Shown piece by piece: positions 29,640-38,261 of a stretch of DNA of 64,000 nucleotides. The translations under genes were made by a program, and so were the position numbers. Each line of letters starts with the position of its first letter. Position 1 is the stretch's first letter. This DNA is from an uncultured Candidatus Peregrinibacteria bacterium (GTDB lineage: Bacteria > Patescibacteriota > Gracilibacteria > Peribacterales > Peribacteraceae). A model generated the notes under the pieces. That model had not been told where the DNA came from and did not search any database. It was given only the letters and a program-made list of their open reading frames with translations. The stretch spans positions 310,001 to 374,000 of the forward strand of contig CAIKAD010000001.1 in NCBI GenBank assembly GCA_903825315.1, written 5' to 3'.

Positions 29640-29969
29640 ATGAACTCTACTTCTCTGGGTCTTCCGAAGCAGCCGGCTGATGAGTCTTTGCATGGACCAA
29701 TGCCTCAGGAGAAACTTGACCAACGTGTGGAGAGTGAACGCCAGAGGCAGGAGAGAATTTTGGCGGAAATTGCGAAGGTGAGGGGAAATACCGCAAACAT
29801 CCGAGCACAGGGTGAGGCAATATTCGGCAAGATTGAGCAATCTTCTGAGTTTGTCGACCAGAAAGAGACGGACGGAGCGGTGGAGGATGCGGTCGTTGCA
29901 CCGGAACGGTGGTCTGTCCGAAACTTCCTCTACGGTTTACTGAAGGGAAAGCAGGGGGCTTCCGCTTGA
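29640..29969 (+). CDS. Small coiled-coil protein
   Basis: The product is 109 residues from ATG 29640, placed after a good promoter; the longer upstream open frame is not coding in style. The middle is a coiled coil ([20 protein letters not shown]), and the C-terminus is amphipathic ([19 protein letters not shown]) and could touch the membrane. Its 3' end overlaps the convergent RNHCP gene by 33 bases. No family recognised. Confidence 0.65.
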   Translation: MNSTSLGLPKQPADESLHGPMPQEKLDQRVESERQRQERILAEIAKVRGNTANIRAQGEAIFGKIEQSSEFVDQKETDGAVEDAVVAPERWSVRNFLYGLLKGKQGASA

Positions 29970-30245
29970 GAGATCATCATCCGGGGCTGCTTTGTTGCGG
30001 ATCTTTTTGTTGCATTTGGTACAGCGGTGGATGATCACCCAGCCTTTCTTGCCATCCTGGTCGAGACCAAGGGGTTCCATGAGACCCTGACAGGTAGATG
30101 CGCGGTCACCCGGTCCCTGATCATCAACGTGCTTGCTCCACAGACAGCGGGGGCAGTGATTGCGGCAGGTGCCATGCTCGAGCGGCTGCACGACGGCGCC
30201 GCAGTGTCCACACGTGAACGGTTCCTGACGGGAGATGAAGGGCAT
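29937..30245 (-). CDS. RNHCP-domain zinc protein
   Basis: The product is 102 residues. It contains the signature of the RNHCP family: F-x-C-x-x-C-G near the N-terminus ([10 protein letters not shown]), [14 protein letters not shown] in the middle, and [18 protein letters not shown] at the end, giving two or more Cys/His zinc sites. The biochemical role of this family is not established; a nucleic-acid-binding role is likely from its composition. It is followed upstream (5' side) by a long 9-base-periodic repeat and the ychF gene on the same strand. Confidence 0.88.
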   Translation of the reverse strand: MPFISRQEPFTCGHCGAVVQPLEHGTCRNHCPRCLWSKHVDDQGPGDRASTCQGLMEPLGLDQDGKKGWVIIHRCTKCNKKIRNKAAPDDDLSSGSPLLSLQ

Positions 30246-30385
30246 GGGGGAGGAAGCAGAGGAATCAGAGGATGCAGAGGAATCAGAAGATGCAGAAGAA
30301 TCAGAGGAATGAAATAGTACATCTTCCGTACCGGTATGTTACCACTCCTCTGATTCTTCTGAGACCTCTGCATCTTCTGCATCAT
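30246..30385. repeat. 9-base-periodic inverted repeat between ychF and the RNHCP gene
   Basis: The left tract (30250-30310) is a run of 9-base words such as GAGGAATCA, GAGGATGCA and GAAGATGCA. The right tract (30345-30385) carries the same words inverted. The right tract starts directly at the ychF stop codon. The word pattern (GARGAWKCA) is a sister of the GAAWCCGAR words at 8211-8329. Confidence 0.75.
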
Positions 30386-31479
30386 CAGACATTGAACCTG
30401 AACAGCATCACGTCTCCGTCCTTCACGATGTAATTCTTCCCCTCGCTGCGCATTTTCCCGGCGGCCTTTGCCTTCTGTTCTCCGCCGAGCGCTACATAGT
30501 CGTCATACGCGATAGTTTCCGCGGCGATGAAGCCCTTCTGGAAGTCGGTGTGGATCACTCCGGCTGCCTCCGGTGCCGACATTCCCTGGGTGATGGTCCA
30601 CGCGCGCACTTCATCCGGCCCTGCCGTGAAGTACGTTGCGTATCCGAGCGTGCGGTAGGCGGCATGGATCAGGCGGTCCAGGCCAGATGCTTCCATCTTG
30701 AGGTCCCGGAGGTATTCCGTCGCCTCCTCTGGCGTGAGTTCCTGAAGATCCTCTTCAACCTTTGCGCAGATGATTACTACTTGGGCATCCGGGGGAAGAC
30801 CCAGTCGCGTTTTTGCCTCGTCTTCCGTGAGGGTCTTGAGCTGTTCCTCGGATGCATTGACGGCATAGATCACCGGTTTGCGGGTAAGGAGACTCAGGGA
30901 TGCTACAGCGCTTTCTTCGTCCTCATTCGATAGGGTGGCGACGGAGGCGGGCTTGCCCGCATTGAGGGCTTCCTCGACTTTTCGGAGTGCGGAGAGTTCC
31001 ACCGCCTTCTCCTTGTCGCCCGTACGCGCGGCATTGGCGATCTTTCCGATGCGTTTCTGGAGCGCGTCGAGGTCGCTGAGCGCCAGCTCCGTCTCGATCG
31101 TCTCGCGGTCGCGCCGGGGTTCCACGCTGCCTTCCACGTGGATCACTTCTCCCTCAAAAATGCGGACGACATGGCAGATGGCATTCACTTCGCGGATGTG
31201 GCTCAGAAATGCATTGCCCAGACCTTCCCCTTTACTCGCCCCCTTCACGAGTCCTGCGATGTCCACAAATTCCACGGTGGCGGGGATAATCTTTTTGGGA
31301 GACACCAAGGCGGCAAGCTTTTGCAGGCGCTTGTCCGGTACTTCCACAATGCCCACGTTGGGGTCGATGGTGCAGAAGGGATAGTTTGCGGCAGCCGCAG
31401 CACGCGTCTTCGTCAAAGCGTTGAAGAGGGTGGATTTTCCCACATTGGGGAGGCCTACGATTCCGATTCTTAAAGGCAT
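30385..31479 (-). CDS. ychF: Ribosome-binding ATPase/GTPase YchF
   Basis: YchF (OLA1 family) is a conserved P-loop NTPase that prefers ATP and associates with ribosomes. The product is 364 residues, the normal length. The Walker A/G1 motif is GLPNVGKSTLF near residue 8-17, switch/G3 is DIAGLVKGASKGEGLGN, a helical coiled-coil insert follows, and the C-terminal TGS domain is intact (TYFTAGPDEVRAWTI...GDVMLFRFNV). The upstream 281-base spacer (31480-31760) holds the promoter of the next, divergent gene and some repeated CTCGCTYGGTGC words. Confidence 0.95.
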   Translation of the reverse strand: MPLRIGIVGLPNVGKSTLFNALTKTRAAAAANYPFCTIDPNVGIVEVPDKRLQKLAALVSPKKIIPATVEFVDIAGLVKGASKGEGLGNAFLSHIREVNAICHVVRIFEGEVIHVEGSVEPRRDRETIETELALSDLDALQKRIGKIANAARTGDKEKAVELSALRKVEEALNAGKPASVATLSNEDEESAVASLSLLTRKPVIYAVNASEEQLKTLTEDEAKTRLGLPPDAQVVIICAKVEEDLQELTPEEATEYLRDLKMEASGLDRLIHAAYRTLGYATYFTAGPDEVRAWTITQGMSAPEAAGVIHTDFQKGFIAAETIAYDDYVALGGEQKAKAAGKMRSEGKNYIVKDGDVMLFRFNV

Positions 31480-31723
31480 TGTTTCAAGTGGGGAAGAAGA
31501 AGCTCAGGAAGAGCTTTGTACCAATGCTTGCTTTGCCGCTCAAGAACTCATCAGCGCTCGCTTGGTGCGGGGTTAGGATAAGGAATCCTGCGATCCTGCA
31601 CCAGAGCTCGCTTCCTTTGTTCAGAGTGACACAGAACTCGCTCGGTGCAGTGCGGGTAGCAGATGGGGCATTATCTTGTCTTTCTGGAGCTTTTCTCCGA
31701 CAATATCCCTTATGGTGTGCAAA

Positions 31724-31751
31724 TTGACATAGTACTCACAATATGTAAAAT
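31724..31751 (+). promoter_or_regulatory. Promoter of the SLH-sortase gene
   Basis: TTGACA-N16-TAAAAT; the ATG at 31761 lies 9 bases after the -10, so the predicted leader is only about 3 bases (essentially leaderless). Confidence 0.75.
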
Positions 31752-31760
31752 ACCACACTT

Positions 31761-32939
31761 ATGCGGAATGCAGTTTCGTTTGCCGTTATCACTTCCTTTC
31801 TGCTCGTTGGGGCGGGGGGAGCGCTGGCGCAAACGACGGGTTTTCGCGATGTAATGGGGACCCGCTACGCCGATGCGTACGCGTCTCTCTCCCGGCAGGG
31901 TGTCGTGGAGGGCTACCGCGACGGGACAGGCCGTCCGCACGGCGCCATTACCCGGGTGGAGGCTCTCAAGGTTATCGTGGAAGCGGATCCCAGGCTCCGC
32001 GTGCGGGCACAGTGGTTCTCGGCCAACCTGCCGCCCGTAGCGCTTTTCCAGGACGTGGACCAGGAGGCGTGGTACGCGCCGTACATCGAAGCGGCGTTTG
32101 AAGCGGGCATTCTCACGGGATATCCGGACAGCACCTTCCGCCCGTCTGCCCCCATTACGGCGGAGGAGGGGATTGTGCTTCTCCTGCGCTCCGCGGGGGA
32201 GGATGCACCGCGGACGCACGCGGATCAGGCGTGGTATGGAGCGGCAACCAAGAAAGCTTTCGACCAAAACCTTGTTTCTGTGCATGAGCACTTGCGTCTG
32301 GGGGACCTGCTCACGCGCGGGCAGTTCTTCGACATGGTGTACCGCTTGGGCGTTGTCCGGCGTGATAACCTGGCGGCATTTGTGGAACCGAAGTGGGTGC
32401 CTCCGGTCTTACCTGCTTTTGCTACGCAGCCTTCCATTCCGCTGCCTCCCTCCGTACCAACAATTCTGCAACCTCCCGTTCCCTCGGGCGCGATGCTTTC
32501 CGGGAAGCCCTTTGCCATCAGCATTCCTTCCCTGGGCATCTCCGACCTCACCATCACGCATCCCGGGGATCCCACAACGCAGAAAGGCCTCCTTGCAGTG
32601 CTTGGGAGCGGTGTGGGCCACCTCTTCAGTTATCCGGGCGGGGACGGCAAGATCATGATTTACGGACATTCGAGCGGGTATGCGTGGGACGTCTCCAAGT
32701 TCACCAAAATCTTCCGCAAGATCAACGAACTCAACGCGGGTGACCGCGTGTACGTGACGTACAAGGGCAAGCTCCACGTCTACCAGGTAACTTACAAGCA
32801 GGCGGTGCCGTCGAATGACCTGAAGTATTTTTCGGGGGACGGCGAAGAGCTGATTCTCTACACCTGCTGGCCGCCGGACAGCATCAAGGAGCGTTTTCTC
32901 GTCCACGCGACGCCGGTGAGCGACGTCGCTGTAAAGTGA
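31761..32939 (+). CDS. Secreted SLH-domain / sortase fusion protein
   Basis: The product is 392 residues. A signal peptide (NAVSFAVITSFLLVGAGGAL, cleavage near AQT) is followed by SLH-type repeats (FRDVMGTRYADAYASLSRQG; FQDVDQEAWYAPYIEAAFEA; then GYPDSTFRPSAPITAEEG), a proline-rich linker at about 205-245, and a sortase domain. The sortase catalytic residues are His303 (IYGHSSGY), Cys369 (LILYTCWPP) and Arg378 (IKERFLV). Sortases cut a sorting signal and transfer the protein to the cell wall or to another protein; an SLH-bound sortase would be held in the wall or S-layer instead of by a membrane anchor. No LPxTG-type substrate was recognised in this window. Confidence 0.9.
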   Translation: MRNAVSFAVITSFLLVGAGGALAQTTGFRDVMGTRYADAYASLSRQGVVEGYRDGTGRPHGAITRVEALKVIVEADPRLRVRAQWFSANLPPVALFQDVDQEAWYAPYIEAAFEAGILTGYPDSTFRPSAPITAEEGIVLLLRSAGEDAPRTHADQAWYGAATKKAFDQNLVSVHEHLRLGDLLTRGQFFDMVYRLGVVRRDNLAAFVEPKWVPPVLPAFATQPSIPLPPSVPTILQPPVPSGAMLSGKPFAISIPSLGISDLTITHPGDPTTQKGLLAVLGSGVGHLFSYPGGDGKIMIYGHSSGYAWDVSKFTKIFRKINELNAGDRVYVTYKGKLHVYQVTYKQAVPSNDLKYFSGDGEELILYTCWPPDSIKERFLVHATPVSDVAVK

Positions 32940-33700
32940 TCGTATGGAACGCACCGCTAATCCGTGGGGTGATTATAATGAATACCTTCGTGCCACTCTT
33001 AGCAATGAAAGTCGGGCACGGGAATTGATGGGGGAACTCGTGAGGACGTGCGGCTGGAAATGGCAGGAGCAAGAAATACAGCAATTAGCACAGTGCATTA
33101 CGATAGCGGAGTGGGCTCAGCCGGATCCACTCTTCCTCCGTAACCGGATGACGCAGCACGAACTCAGTCAGATTTTATCGGCCTTCGATTGGATTTTGCA
33201 GAACATGGATTCTGGCTACCTTGCGAAGAACGATGCTTTGGCCGAGACACTGAGAACAATCTGCATTCGGTGCTGTGATGTTCTGTCTCCTCAGGCTGGT
33301 CAACGCGACGCCGGAGAGCGACGTGGCGGCGCGGTGAATAGGGAAGAAGGTAAGGATCAACGGGGTGTATACAATGACTTTTTGCGCGCGACTCTCGACA
33401 ATGAAGATCGTGCGAGGGCAATGCTAAAAGAGCTCGACGATATCGATCCATCAGAGGAGAAGCCTAGCGACAAGAATATATTCCAACTGGCTCAGTGTCT
33501 TGCCATTGCAGATTTTCCCGAAGGGGAACAGCTTCCAGAGATCCTAAGCACCGAGTCTCAACGGCATGCATTACGCGGTACGTGGTGCTTCCTGCGGGAT
33601 TGCTTTCTTGATATGCAGGAACAAAAGGTTCAGGGACACGATGCACTGATCACAACGATACAGACGGTTATGGAGAAGTGCAGAAGGGTATTGAACTGAG
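32906..33700 (+). repeat. Old tandem duplication of about 397 bases
   Basis: The end of the sortase gene plus the start of the next gene (32906 on: CGCGACGCCGGTGAGCGACG) recurs at 33304 (CGCGACGCCGGAGAGCGACG), offset by 398 bases. The following domain also recurs with an offset of 396 bases. The second unit is fused in frame into the downstream gene. Confidence 0.7.
32944..33699 (+). CDS. Two-domain tandem-duplicated hypothetical protein
   Basis: The product is 251 residues, starting 4 bases after the sortase stop. It consists of two homologous halves: WGDYNEYLRATLSNESRARE...IQQLAQCITIAEW at the start, and RGVYNDFLRATLDNEDRARA...IFQLAQCLAIADF from about residue 140. The link between the halves (about 120-138) is encoded by a copy of the sortase gene's 3' tail, so the fusion arose by tandem duplication. 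No signal peptide, helical, family unknown. Confidence 0.75.
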   Translation: MERTANPWGDYNEYLRATLSNESRARELMGELVRTCGWKWQEQEIQQLAQCITIAEWAQPDPLFLRNRMTQHELSQILSAFDWILQNMDSGYLAKNDALAETLRTICIRCCDVLSPQAGQRDAGERRGGAVNREEGKDQRGVYNDFLRATLDNEDRARAMLKELDDIDPSEEKPSDKNIFQLAQCLAIADFPEGEQLPEILSTESQRHALRGTWCFLRDCFLDMQEQKVQGHDALITTIQTVMEKCRRVLN

Positions 33701-33727
33701 CGCTCAAAACCAAAAAAGCAATGATCT

Positions 33728-36214
33728 TCACCCTCCGATGCGTCTGAGAATCTCCCGATCCACAAATTCTTTCGCCCGGCCGTACTTCAATCTTGATAAC
33801 TGCTTGAAGGCCTCGCCGGCGGGGACGTCCTTGGTAAACGTGGTATCCAGCCATGGACGGGGAACTTCAATACTGAACGGGCGCGAGGGCTGACCTTCCA
33901 CCGAGAGCTTCATGGCGCCTTTGAAGGCATCCATGTTCACCAGGTCCTGCTCGGAGAAGACTGGCGCCATTTCCTTGGCGCATACCTCGGCGTCCTGGGG
34001 GCCAATCTTGTAGAACATCATGGTACCCACGTTGCCGAACACGGCACCTTTAAGGCTCACGGAACCGGCGATCTTGCTCTCCTTCTCGAGCTGGTCGAGG
34101 TACTGATGTGCGAGGATCAATCCCAGACGGTATTTTCGGGCTTCCGACAGGATGGATTCAATAGACTGTGTGACGAAGTTCTGGAACTCATCGATGTAGA
34201 GGAAGAAGTCCTTGCGGGTGGCGGCGTCTTGCCGCTGGCGGCGCATGGCGGCCACCTGGATCTTGTTCACCACGATCAAGCCCAGGAGCGTGGAGTTGAT
34301 GTCGCCGATCATCCCTTTGGAGAGGTTCATGAGGAGAATCTTGCCGTTGTTCATCACGTCGGCGATATCAAAGGCGCTCTTCGTCTGGCCCACAATATTC
34401 CGGATCAGCGTGTTTGTGGTGAACTGTCCGAATTTGGCGGCGAAGTAGGGGATCATCTCTTGTTTCTCGCGCTGGCCGGTGGCAGCCATCTGCTTTTCCC
34501 AGAAGGAGCGCACGATGGGGTTCTTCACCTTGGACACTTTGTAGCGCTGCCACTCGTCATCCGTGAAGAGCCGCACGAGGTCGGTAATGGCGCCGCCTTC
34601 TTCCTCATCCTCCATGAGCGTCAGGCAGCCGTTGCGGAAGTAGTCCTGGATGCGCGGGCCAAAGATCTCTTCACCGAACATTTTTACCATCATGTTCATG
34701 GCATCGAGCGCGATGAGGTCTTTCTCTTCCGGTGTCTTGCCTTCCAGGAGATTTAAGCCCATCGGACGTTCGATATCCGCCGGATTGAAGTAGATCACGT
34801 CGTCGGCGCGGGAGCGGGGGATAAAGGGAAGGAGGTCCTCAATGAGCGACCCGTGCGGATCCACTACGGCCACGCCGCGGCCCGGGGTGTTTAAGTCCTG
34901 CCGCGCCATGAGCTGGATGATGGACGATTTTCCGGTACCGGTCTGTCCGATGATGTAGAAGTGGCGGAAGCGGTCTTCGTTCTTGATGTTGATCTTGCGC
35001 TTCTCGCCGCGGAAATTGTTCCAGCCGAGGAAGATACCTTCGTCCGGAATCGTCTTGGGGGCGGGCGCCATCTTGTAGTTCTGCCATTTAATAGTTTCTA
35101 CTTTGTTGTACTTGATATTCGGAAGATGGAAAAACGTGGCGAGCTCCGCGGTGCCGAGGAGGAGCGGGCGGCGTCGGAGGAACTCCCAGAAGCTCCGGTG
35201 GGGGCAGCGACGGATGAAGCGGTGGATGATACCGGTGCGGCTCTTAAGGTGGGGGCGGAAGAAGCTGTTCCCGTGGATGTCGTTGAACTGCGTGAAGGCC
35301 GCGGCGATACCGTCGAGCATGGTTTGAGCACGCTCGGGCGTGTTGGCGGAAGCGAGCAGGCGGACGACGCAGTGGAATCCGGGGTTGGAGGATTTTTCAT
35401 CCAGTGCCTTGCTGTATTCCTCGATGACCTGCGAGACACGCTCGCCGGTCGGCTTGTTGTCCATGGATTGTTCCTGCGAGCTCGGCGTAAAAACATCGAG
35501 GAGCGTGGCGAGCCAGCCAATGGGATTCCACCATTCCCACTGTGCCTTCTTCTTGGGATTGAGGAGCTGCTGGGCCTTGGCGTGGACCTTCCGTTGCCAT
35601 CCTTGCTCGGCTGGGCGCAGGACAAACTGCACAGCGGCGCCCTCATCGGTCTTCAGTTTGGAGAATGCGTTGGTGATATTGTTGAGGGGGTCGCTCTTAA
35701 GGTGCTGATAGGTCTTGAACGTCACCACCCAGGATTTGCTCGGCAGGAGGACATCGGCAGCAACTACGGACCGATCTGTGAAGATGTTGTAATCCTCCAC
35801 CATGTCCACAATGGTGTCCGGGTAAAAGGATGTAATCTGCTTCTCCACAAGGTAGGCGATCTTGCGCGGGCATACGACAAAGAAAAGAATTTCGCCTGCG
35901 AGCGCTGCATATTCTACGGAAATGAACGGCTGGCCGCGCCAGTGGCGGGAGAGACGGCCGCTGGAGATGCCATGCAGCGACTGGAAGAAGTGGTCCATTA
36001 CTCCCAGTACCTCGCGGAAGTCCTTGCCGGTGGAGAACTGCTCGGATTCCACTTCCTTATCTTCCTTGCTTTCCTTTTTAGGACAGAGGAGCTGCATGAA
36101 CACCAGGTTCTGCTCACGCTTGCGGTCTTCCCGCCAGCGCAGGAGAAACAGCGCCAGCCACGTGCCGAATGTCAGCACGAGCAGGACGCCGACGATGGCG
36201 AAGATCTGTGTCAC
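33728..36214 (-). CDS. Membrane-anchored HerA/TraD-like DNA-translocation ATPase
   Basis: The 828-residue protein has one N-terminal membrane helix (IFAIVGVLLVLTFGTWLALF), a CPR-type N-terminal domain of about 400 residues, and a FtsK/HerA/TraG-D ATPase domain. Walker A is IIGQTGTGKSSI (about residue 420-430), preceded by LGWNNFRGEKRKINI; Walker B is FFLYIDEFQNF with the downstream sensor ARKYRLGLILAHQYLDQL. This matches type IV secretion coupling/VirB4-like proteins that many CPR genomes carry without a full conjugation operon. It may move DNA or proteins together with type IV pili or competence machinery. The start is GTG 36214, only about 14 bases after an extended -10. No relaxase or mating-pair genes are visible. 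Confidence 0.85.
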   Translation of the reverse strand: MTQIFAIVGVLLVLTFGTWLALFLLRWREDRKREQNLVFMQLLCPKKESKEDKEVESEQFSTGKDFREVLGVMDHFFQSLHGISSGRLSRHWRGQPFISVEYAALAGEILFFVVCPRKIAYLVEKQITSFYPDTIVDMVEDYNIFTDRSVVAADVLLPSKSWVVTFKTYQHLKSDPLNNITNAFSKLKTDEGAAVQFVLRPAEQGWQRKVHAKAQQLLNPKKKAQWEWWNPIGWLATLLDVFTPSSQEQSMDNKPTGERVSQVIEEYSKALDEKSSNPGFHCVVRLLASANTPERAQTMLDGIAAAFTQFNDIHGNSFFRPHLKSRTGIIHRFIRRCPHRSFWEFLRRRPLLLGTAELATFFHLPNIKYNKVETIKWQNYKMAPAPKTIPDEGIFLGWNNFRGEKRKINIKNEDRFRHFYIIGQTGTGKSSIIQLMARQDLNTPGRGVAVVDPHGSLIEDLLPFIPRSRADDVIYFNPADIERPMGLNLLEGKTPEEKDLIALDAMNMMVKMFGEEIFGPRIQDYFRNGCLTLMEDEEEGGAITDLVRLFTDDEWQRYKVSKVKNPIVRSFWEKQMAATGQREKQEMIPYFAAKFGQFTTNTLIRNIVGQTKSAFDIADVMNNGKILLMNLSKGMIGDINSTLLGLIVVNKIQVAAMRRQRQDAATRKDFFLYIDEFQNFVTQSIESILSEARKYRLGLILAHQYLDQLEKESKIAGSVSLKGAVFGNVGTMMFYKIGPQDAEVCAKEMAPVFSEQDLVNMDAFKGAMKLSVEGQPSRPFSIEVPRPWLDTTFTKDVPAGEAFKQLSRLKYGRAKEFVDREILRRIGG

Positions 36215-36228
36215 AGGCGTATCCTACC

Positions 36229-36234
36229 ATTATA
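36229..36234 (-). promoter_or_regulatory. Extended -10 promoter of the HerA-like gene
   Basis: TGC-TATAAT read on the minus strand; the -10 ends 14 bases before the GTG start, predicting a leader of about 8 bases. Confidence 0.6.
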
Positions 36235-36449
36235 GCATGTTTTTTGCTCTGTTGAGAGGGGTTTTTCGGGTGTCAGCTATCAGTTTTCGGTGGTCAGTTT
36301 CGCCATTCTTGCTGACCGATGATCGCTGAAGCAGAAAGCTATGAGGATGCTTCTATTACTTCCTTTTCCCTCGGTCGCCGTCCTGTTATTGGTCATTGTG
36401 ATATTGGATATTGGTCATTTGCCCTGCTCCGTTCTATCCTTCTCCAGAG

Positions 36450-37613
36450 ATGCAATTCAAACGTTTCCTCCAGCGCCGTTCCCTTCGCTCGATGTGGCGT
36501 GGGGCGACGCGCTATCTCTTTGGCAAGCGCGGACAGCGGAAGGTCTTCGGGTTCCGGCAGTACTACCGTATGCGCATGATGATGTCGCTCTTTTCCCGTC
36601 ATGCTGCTCAGGCGACAGCTGCCATGCCACGGGCTCGGCTATGGGTGGACCGGGAGGTGTTCCCGCGCATTATCGAATTGATGCGACGGGCGCGGCATAC
36701 CGTAATCATCCAGATGTTTATCTGGAAGGATGATTCTCTGGGGCGCCGGATGGCGGAACTTTGTGTGGAGCTGGCAGACCGCGGCGTGAAGATCTTTGTT
36801 CACAAGGAAGCTGTGGGCGACGTCTTCGAGCTTGAGCGTGATTTTCTCTCCACGCGGGAGCGCAAGACCGGGGTGTGGCACCGGTTTTGGAAACACCCCG
36901 GAATTCGTATCTATCACGCAACGCACAACGATCACTCAAAGGTTATTGTGATTGATGATCGCTTGATTCTCGTGAGCGGCATGAACATCGCTGACGAGTA
37001 CGACACCTCCTGGCATGACTACATGGTAGAACTGCGGAGTGCGGCGGCTGTGGAGCGCTATGTCTCTCGCGGGGAAATCGCCCAGCCGCATGGTCCTGTT
37101 AAGATTGTGATGAATACGGAAAACCGCAAAGAAATGCGGAAAACTGTGATGCGCCTGCTTCATTCTGCACGCGAAGGCATCGTGCTGGAGCAGTGTTACT
37201 TTTCGGATACGGCTGTTGTGGATACGCTGATCCGGCGCAGCAAGGAAGGTGTGGAAGTAACGGTGATCTTTCCGGAAGTGATCGACGTGCACCATCACAG
37301 CAACATGCAGACCGTCGGGCGGTTGCTTTCTGAGGGGGCATCGTCACACGTCCGTGTATTCGTCTATCCCGGTGTCATTCATGCCAAGGCGATTCTCATT
37401 GACCGTGAGTGCATGTTTCTGGGGTCCGCGAATTTTGTGGCACAGTCACTCGATGAGATAGGGGAAACAGATGTGCTCATCGAAGGTCGGTACAGCACGG
37501 CGGTTACCCGTCTCCGTGATATTCTTCGTGCGGATATTCTCAAGAGCCGACCGCTCAAGGGTCCCCCTGCTTTCCTTTGGGTCAGTCGAATGTTGGCGTG
37601 GTTGAAGCTCTGA
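36450..37613 (+). CDS. Phospholipase D family protein, cardiolipin-synthase-like
   Basis: ATG 36450 gives 387 residues. Two HKD catalytic motifs are visible: His162-Lys164-Asp169 (HSKVIVIDDRLILVSGMN) and His311-Lys313-Asp318 (HAKAILIDRECMFLGSAN), each followed by the usual GSxN/GMN. The two-HKD layout with the intervening EQCYFSDTAVVDTLIRR block is that of bacterial cardiolipin synthases, which join phosphatidylglycerols. It lacks the N-terminal membrane helices of ClsA and has a basic N-terminus instead, like ClsB-type enzymes. It is convergent with the receiver-domain gene, with an inverted repeat between them. Confidence 0.88.
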   Translation: MQFKRFLQRRSLRSMWRGATRYLFGKRGQRKVFGFRQYYRMRMMMSLFSRHAAQATAAMPRARLWVDREVFPRIIELMRRARHTVIIQMFIWKDDSLGRRMAELCVELADRGVKIFVHKEAVGDVFELERDFLSTRERKTGVWHRFWKHPGIRIYHATHNDHSKVIVIDDRLILVSGMNIADEYDTSWHDYMVELRSAAAVERYVSRGEIAQPHGPVKIVMNTENRKEMRKTVMRLLHSAREGIVLEQCYFSDTAVVDTLIRRSKEGVEVTVIFPEVIDVHHHSNMQTVGRLLSEGASSHVRVFVYPGVIHAKAILIDRECMFLGSANFVAQSLDEIGETDVLIEGRYSTAVTRLRDILRADILKSRPLKGPPAFLWVSRMLAWLKL

Positions 37614-37695
37614 ATGACCAATGACCAATTATCAATGATCAAACGCTCGAACCCCGGATCGTTTTGGACATTGGGATTTTGATAATTGGTCATTC
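37614..37695. repeat. AT-rich inverted repeat with GC core (copy 2)
   Basis: The left arm has TGACCAATTATCAATGATCA, the core is CGCTCGAACCCCGGATCGT, and the right arm carries GATAATTGGTCATTC. It is the sister of 10515-10618. It fills the spacer between two convergent genes and could also terminate transcription in both directions. Confidence 0.7.
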
Positions 37696-37697
37696 GT

Positions 37698-38096
37698 TCA
37701 TTTCTTCGTATTCTTCTCTGCTTGCTTGAGCATGAGCAATCGTTCCACCATTTCAAGAAGGGAACGAATAGTCATGTCCTTCTTGACGAAGAAATCGTCG
37801 GCCCCCAGCTCCTTCCCGCGCTTGCGGTACTCCTCTAGGTCGAAGTTCGTCAGCATGATGACGGGGTACGTGCGCGATGTCTTGGGAAAGCGCTCGAGCA
37901 CCTGGAAGCCGTCTGCTTTGGGCATGCTAATGTCCAGCACGACCAGGTCGGGCGTGGGTTCCTTGGAGAGAAGCATAATGGCTTCTTCTCCGTCTGCGGC
38001 CGGACGAACGTCATAGCCCGCCATTGTGAATTTCTTGGCGTAGATATTGCGGAGTAGCGTGTCGTCTTCTGCGAAGAGGATGGTGGCTTTTGCCAT
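37698..38096 (-). CDS. CheY-like single-domain response regulator
   Basis: ATG 38096 gives 132 residues, a bare receiver domain with no output domain. The acidic pocket is Asp11/Asp12 (FAEDD), the phosphoryl acceptor is Asp55 (VVLDISMP), and Thr83 (IMLTNFD) and Lys105 (FFVKKD) complete the active site. A short Lys-rich tail follows. No histidine kinase is nearby. It could act by protein-protein contact, for example in a phosphorelay or in pilus control, but its partner cannot be named from this sequence. Confidence 0.92.
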   Translation of the reverse strand: MAKATILFAEDDTLLRNIYAKKFTMAGYDVRPAADGEEAIMLLSKEPTPDLVVLDISMPKADGFQVLERFPKTSRTYPVIMLTNFDLEEYRKRGKELGADDFFVKKDMTIRSLLEMVERLLMLKQAEKNTKK

Positions 38097-38108
38097 ATTC
38101 AACTGTAC

Positions 38109-38137
38109 ATTATACCGGATTTTTGTCCATTATACCA
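38109..38137 (-). promoter_or_regulatory. Tandem -10-like elements upstream of the receiver gene
   Basis: The minus strand carries TATAAT twice, in two GGTATAATG words 20 bases apart. The nearer one (38109-38114) ends 12 bases before the ATG at 38096, giving a leader of about 6 bases. Confidence 0.5.
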
Positions 38138-38245
38138 GAGCTCGTTCGGCCTGCTCCTTGCCAAAGTCGAAGCCGAAACTCTTTCTTTATGGTATTGAGT
38201 CGGGTTTTGGAAGGGTGCGGGGTGGCCGGGGATTTGAAAATTTGC

Positions 38246-38251
38246 TATAAT
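38246..38251 (+). promoter_or_regulatory. Extended -10 promoter of the cysteine-rich surface protein
   Basis: TGC-TATAAT ends 10 bases before the ATG at 38262. An AGAAGGA Shine-Dalgarno-like sequence lies between them and would overlap the predicted transcription start. Confidence 0.6.
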
Positions 38252-38261
38252 AGAAGGAAAA

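Noticed and set aside
34961..36235. Plus-strand open frame opposite the HerA-like ATPase
   Set aside because: Antisense shadow; the minus strand has Walker motifs and a promoter.
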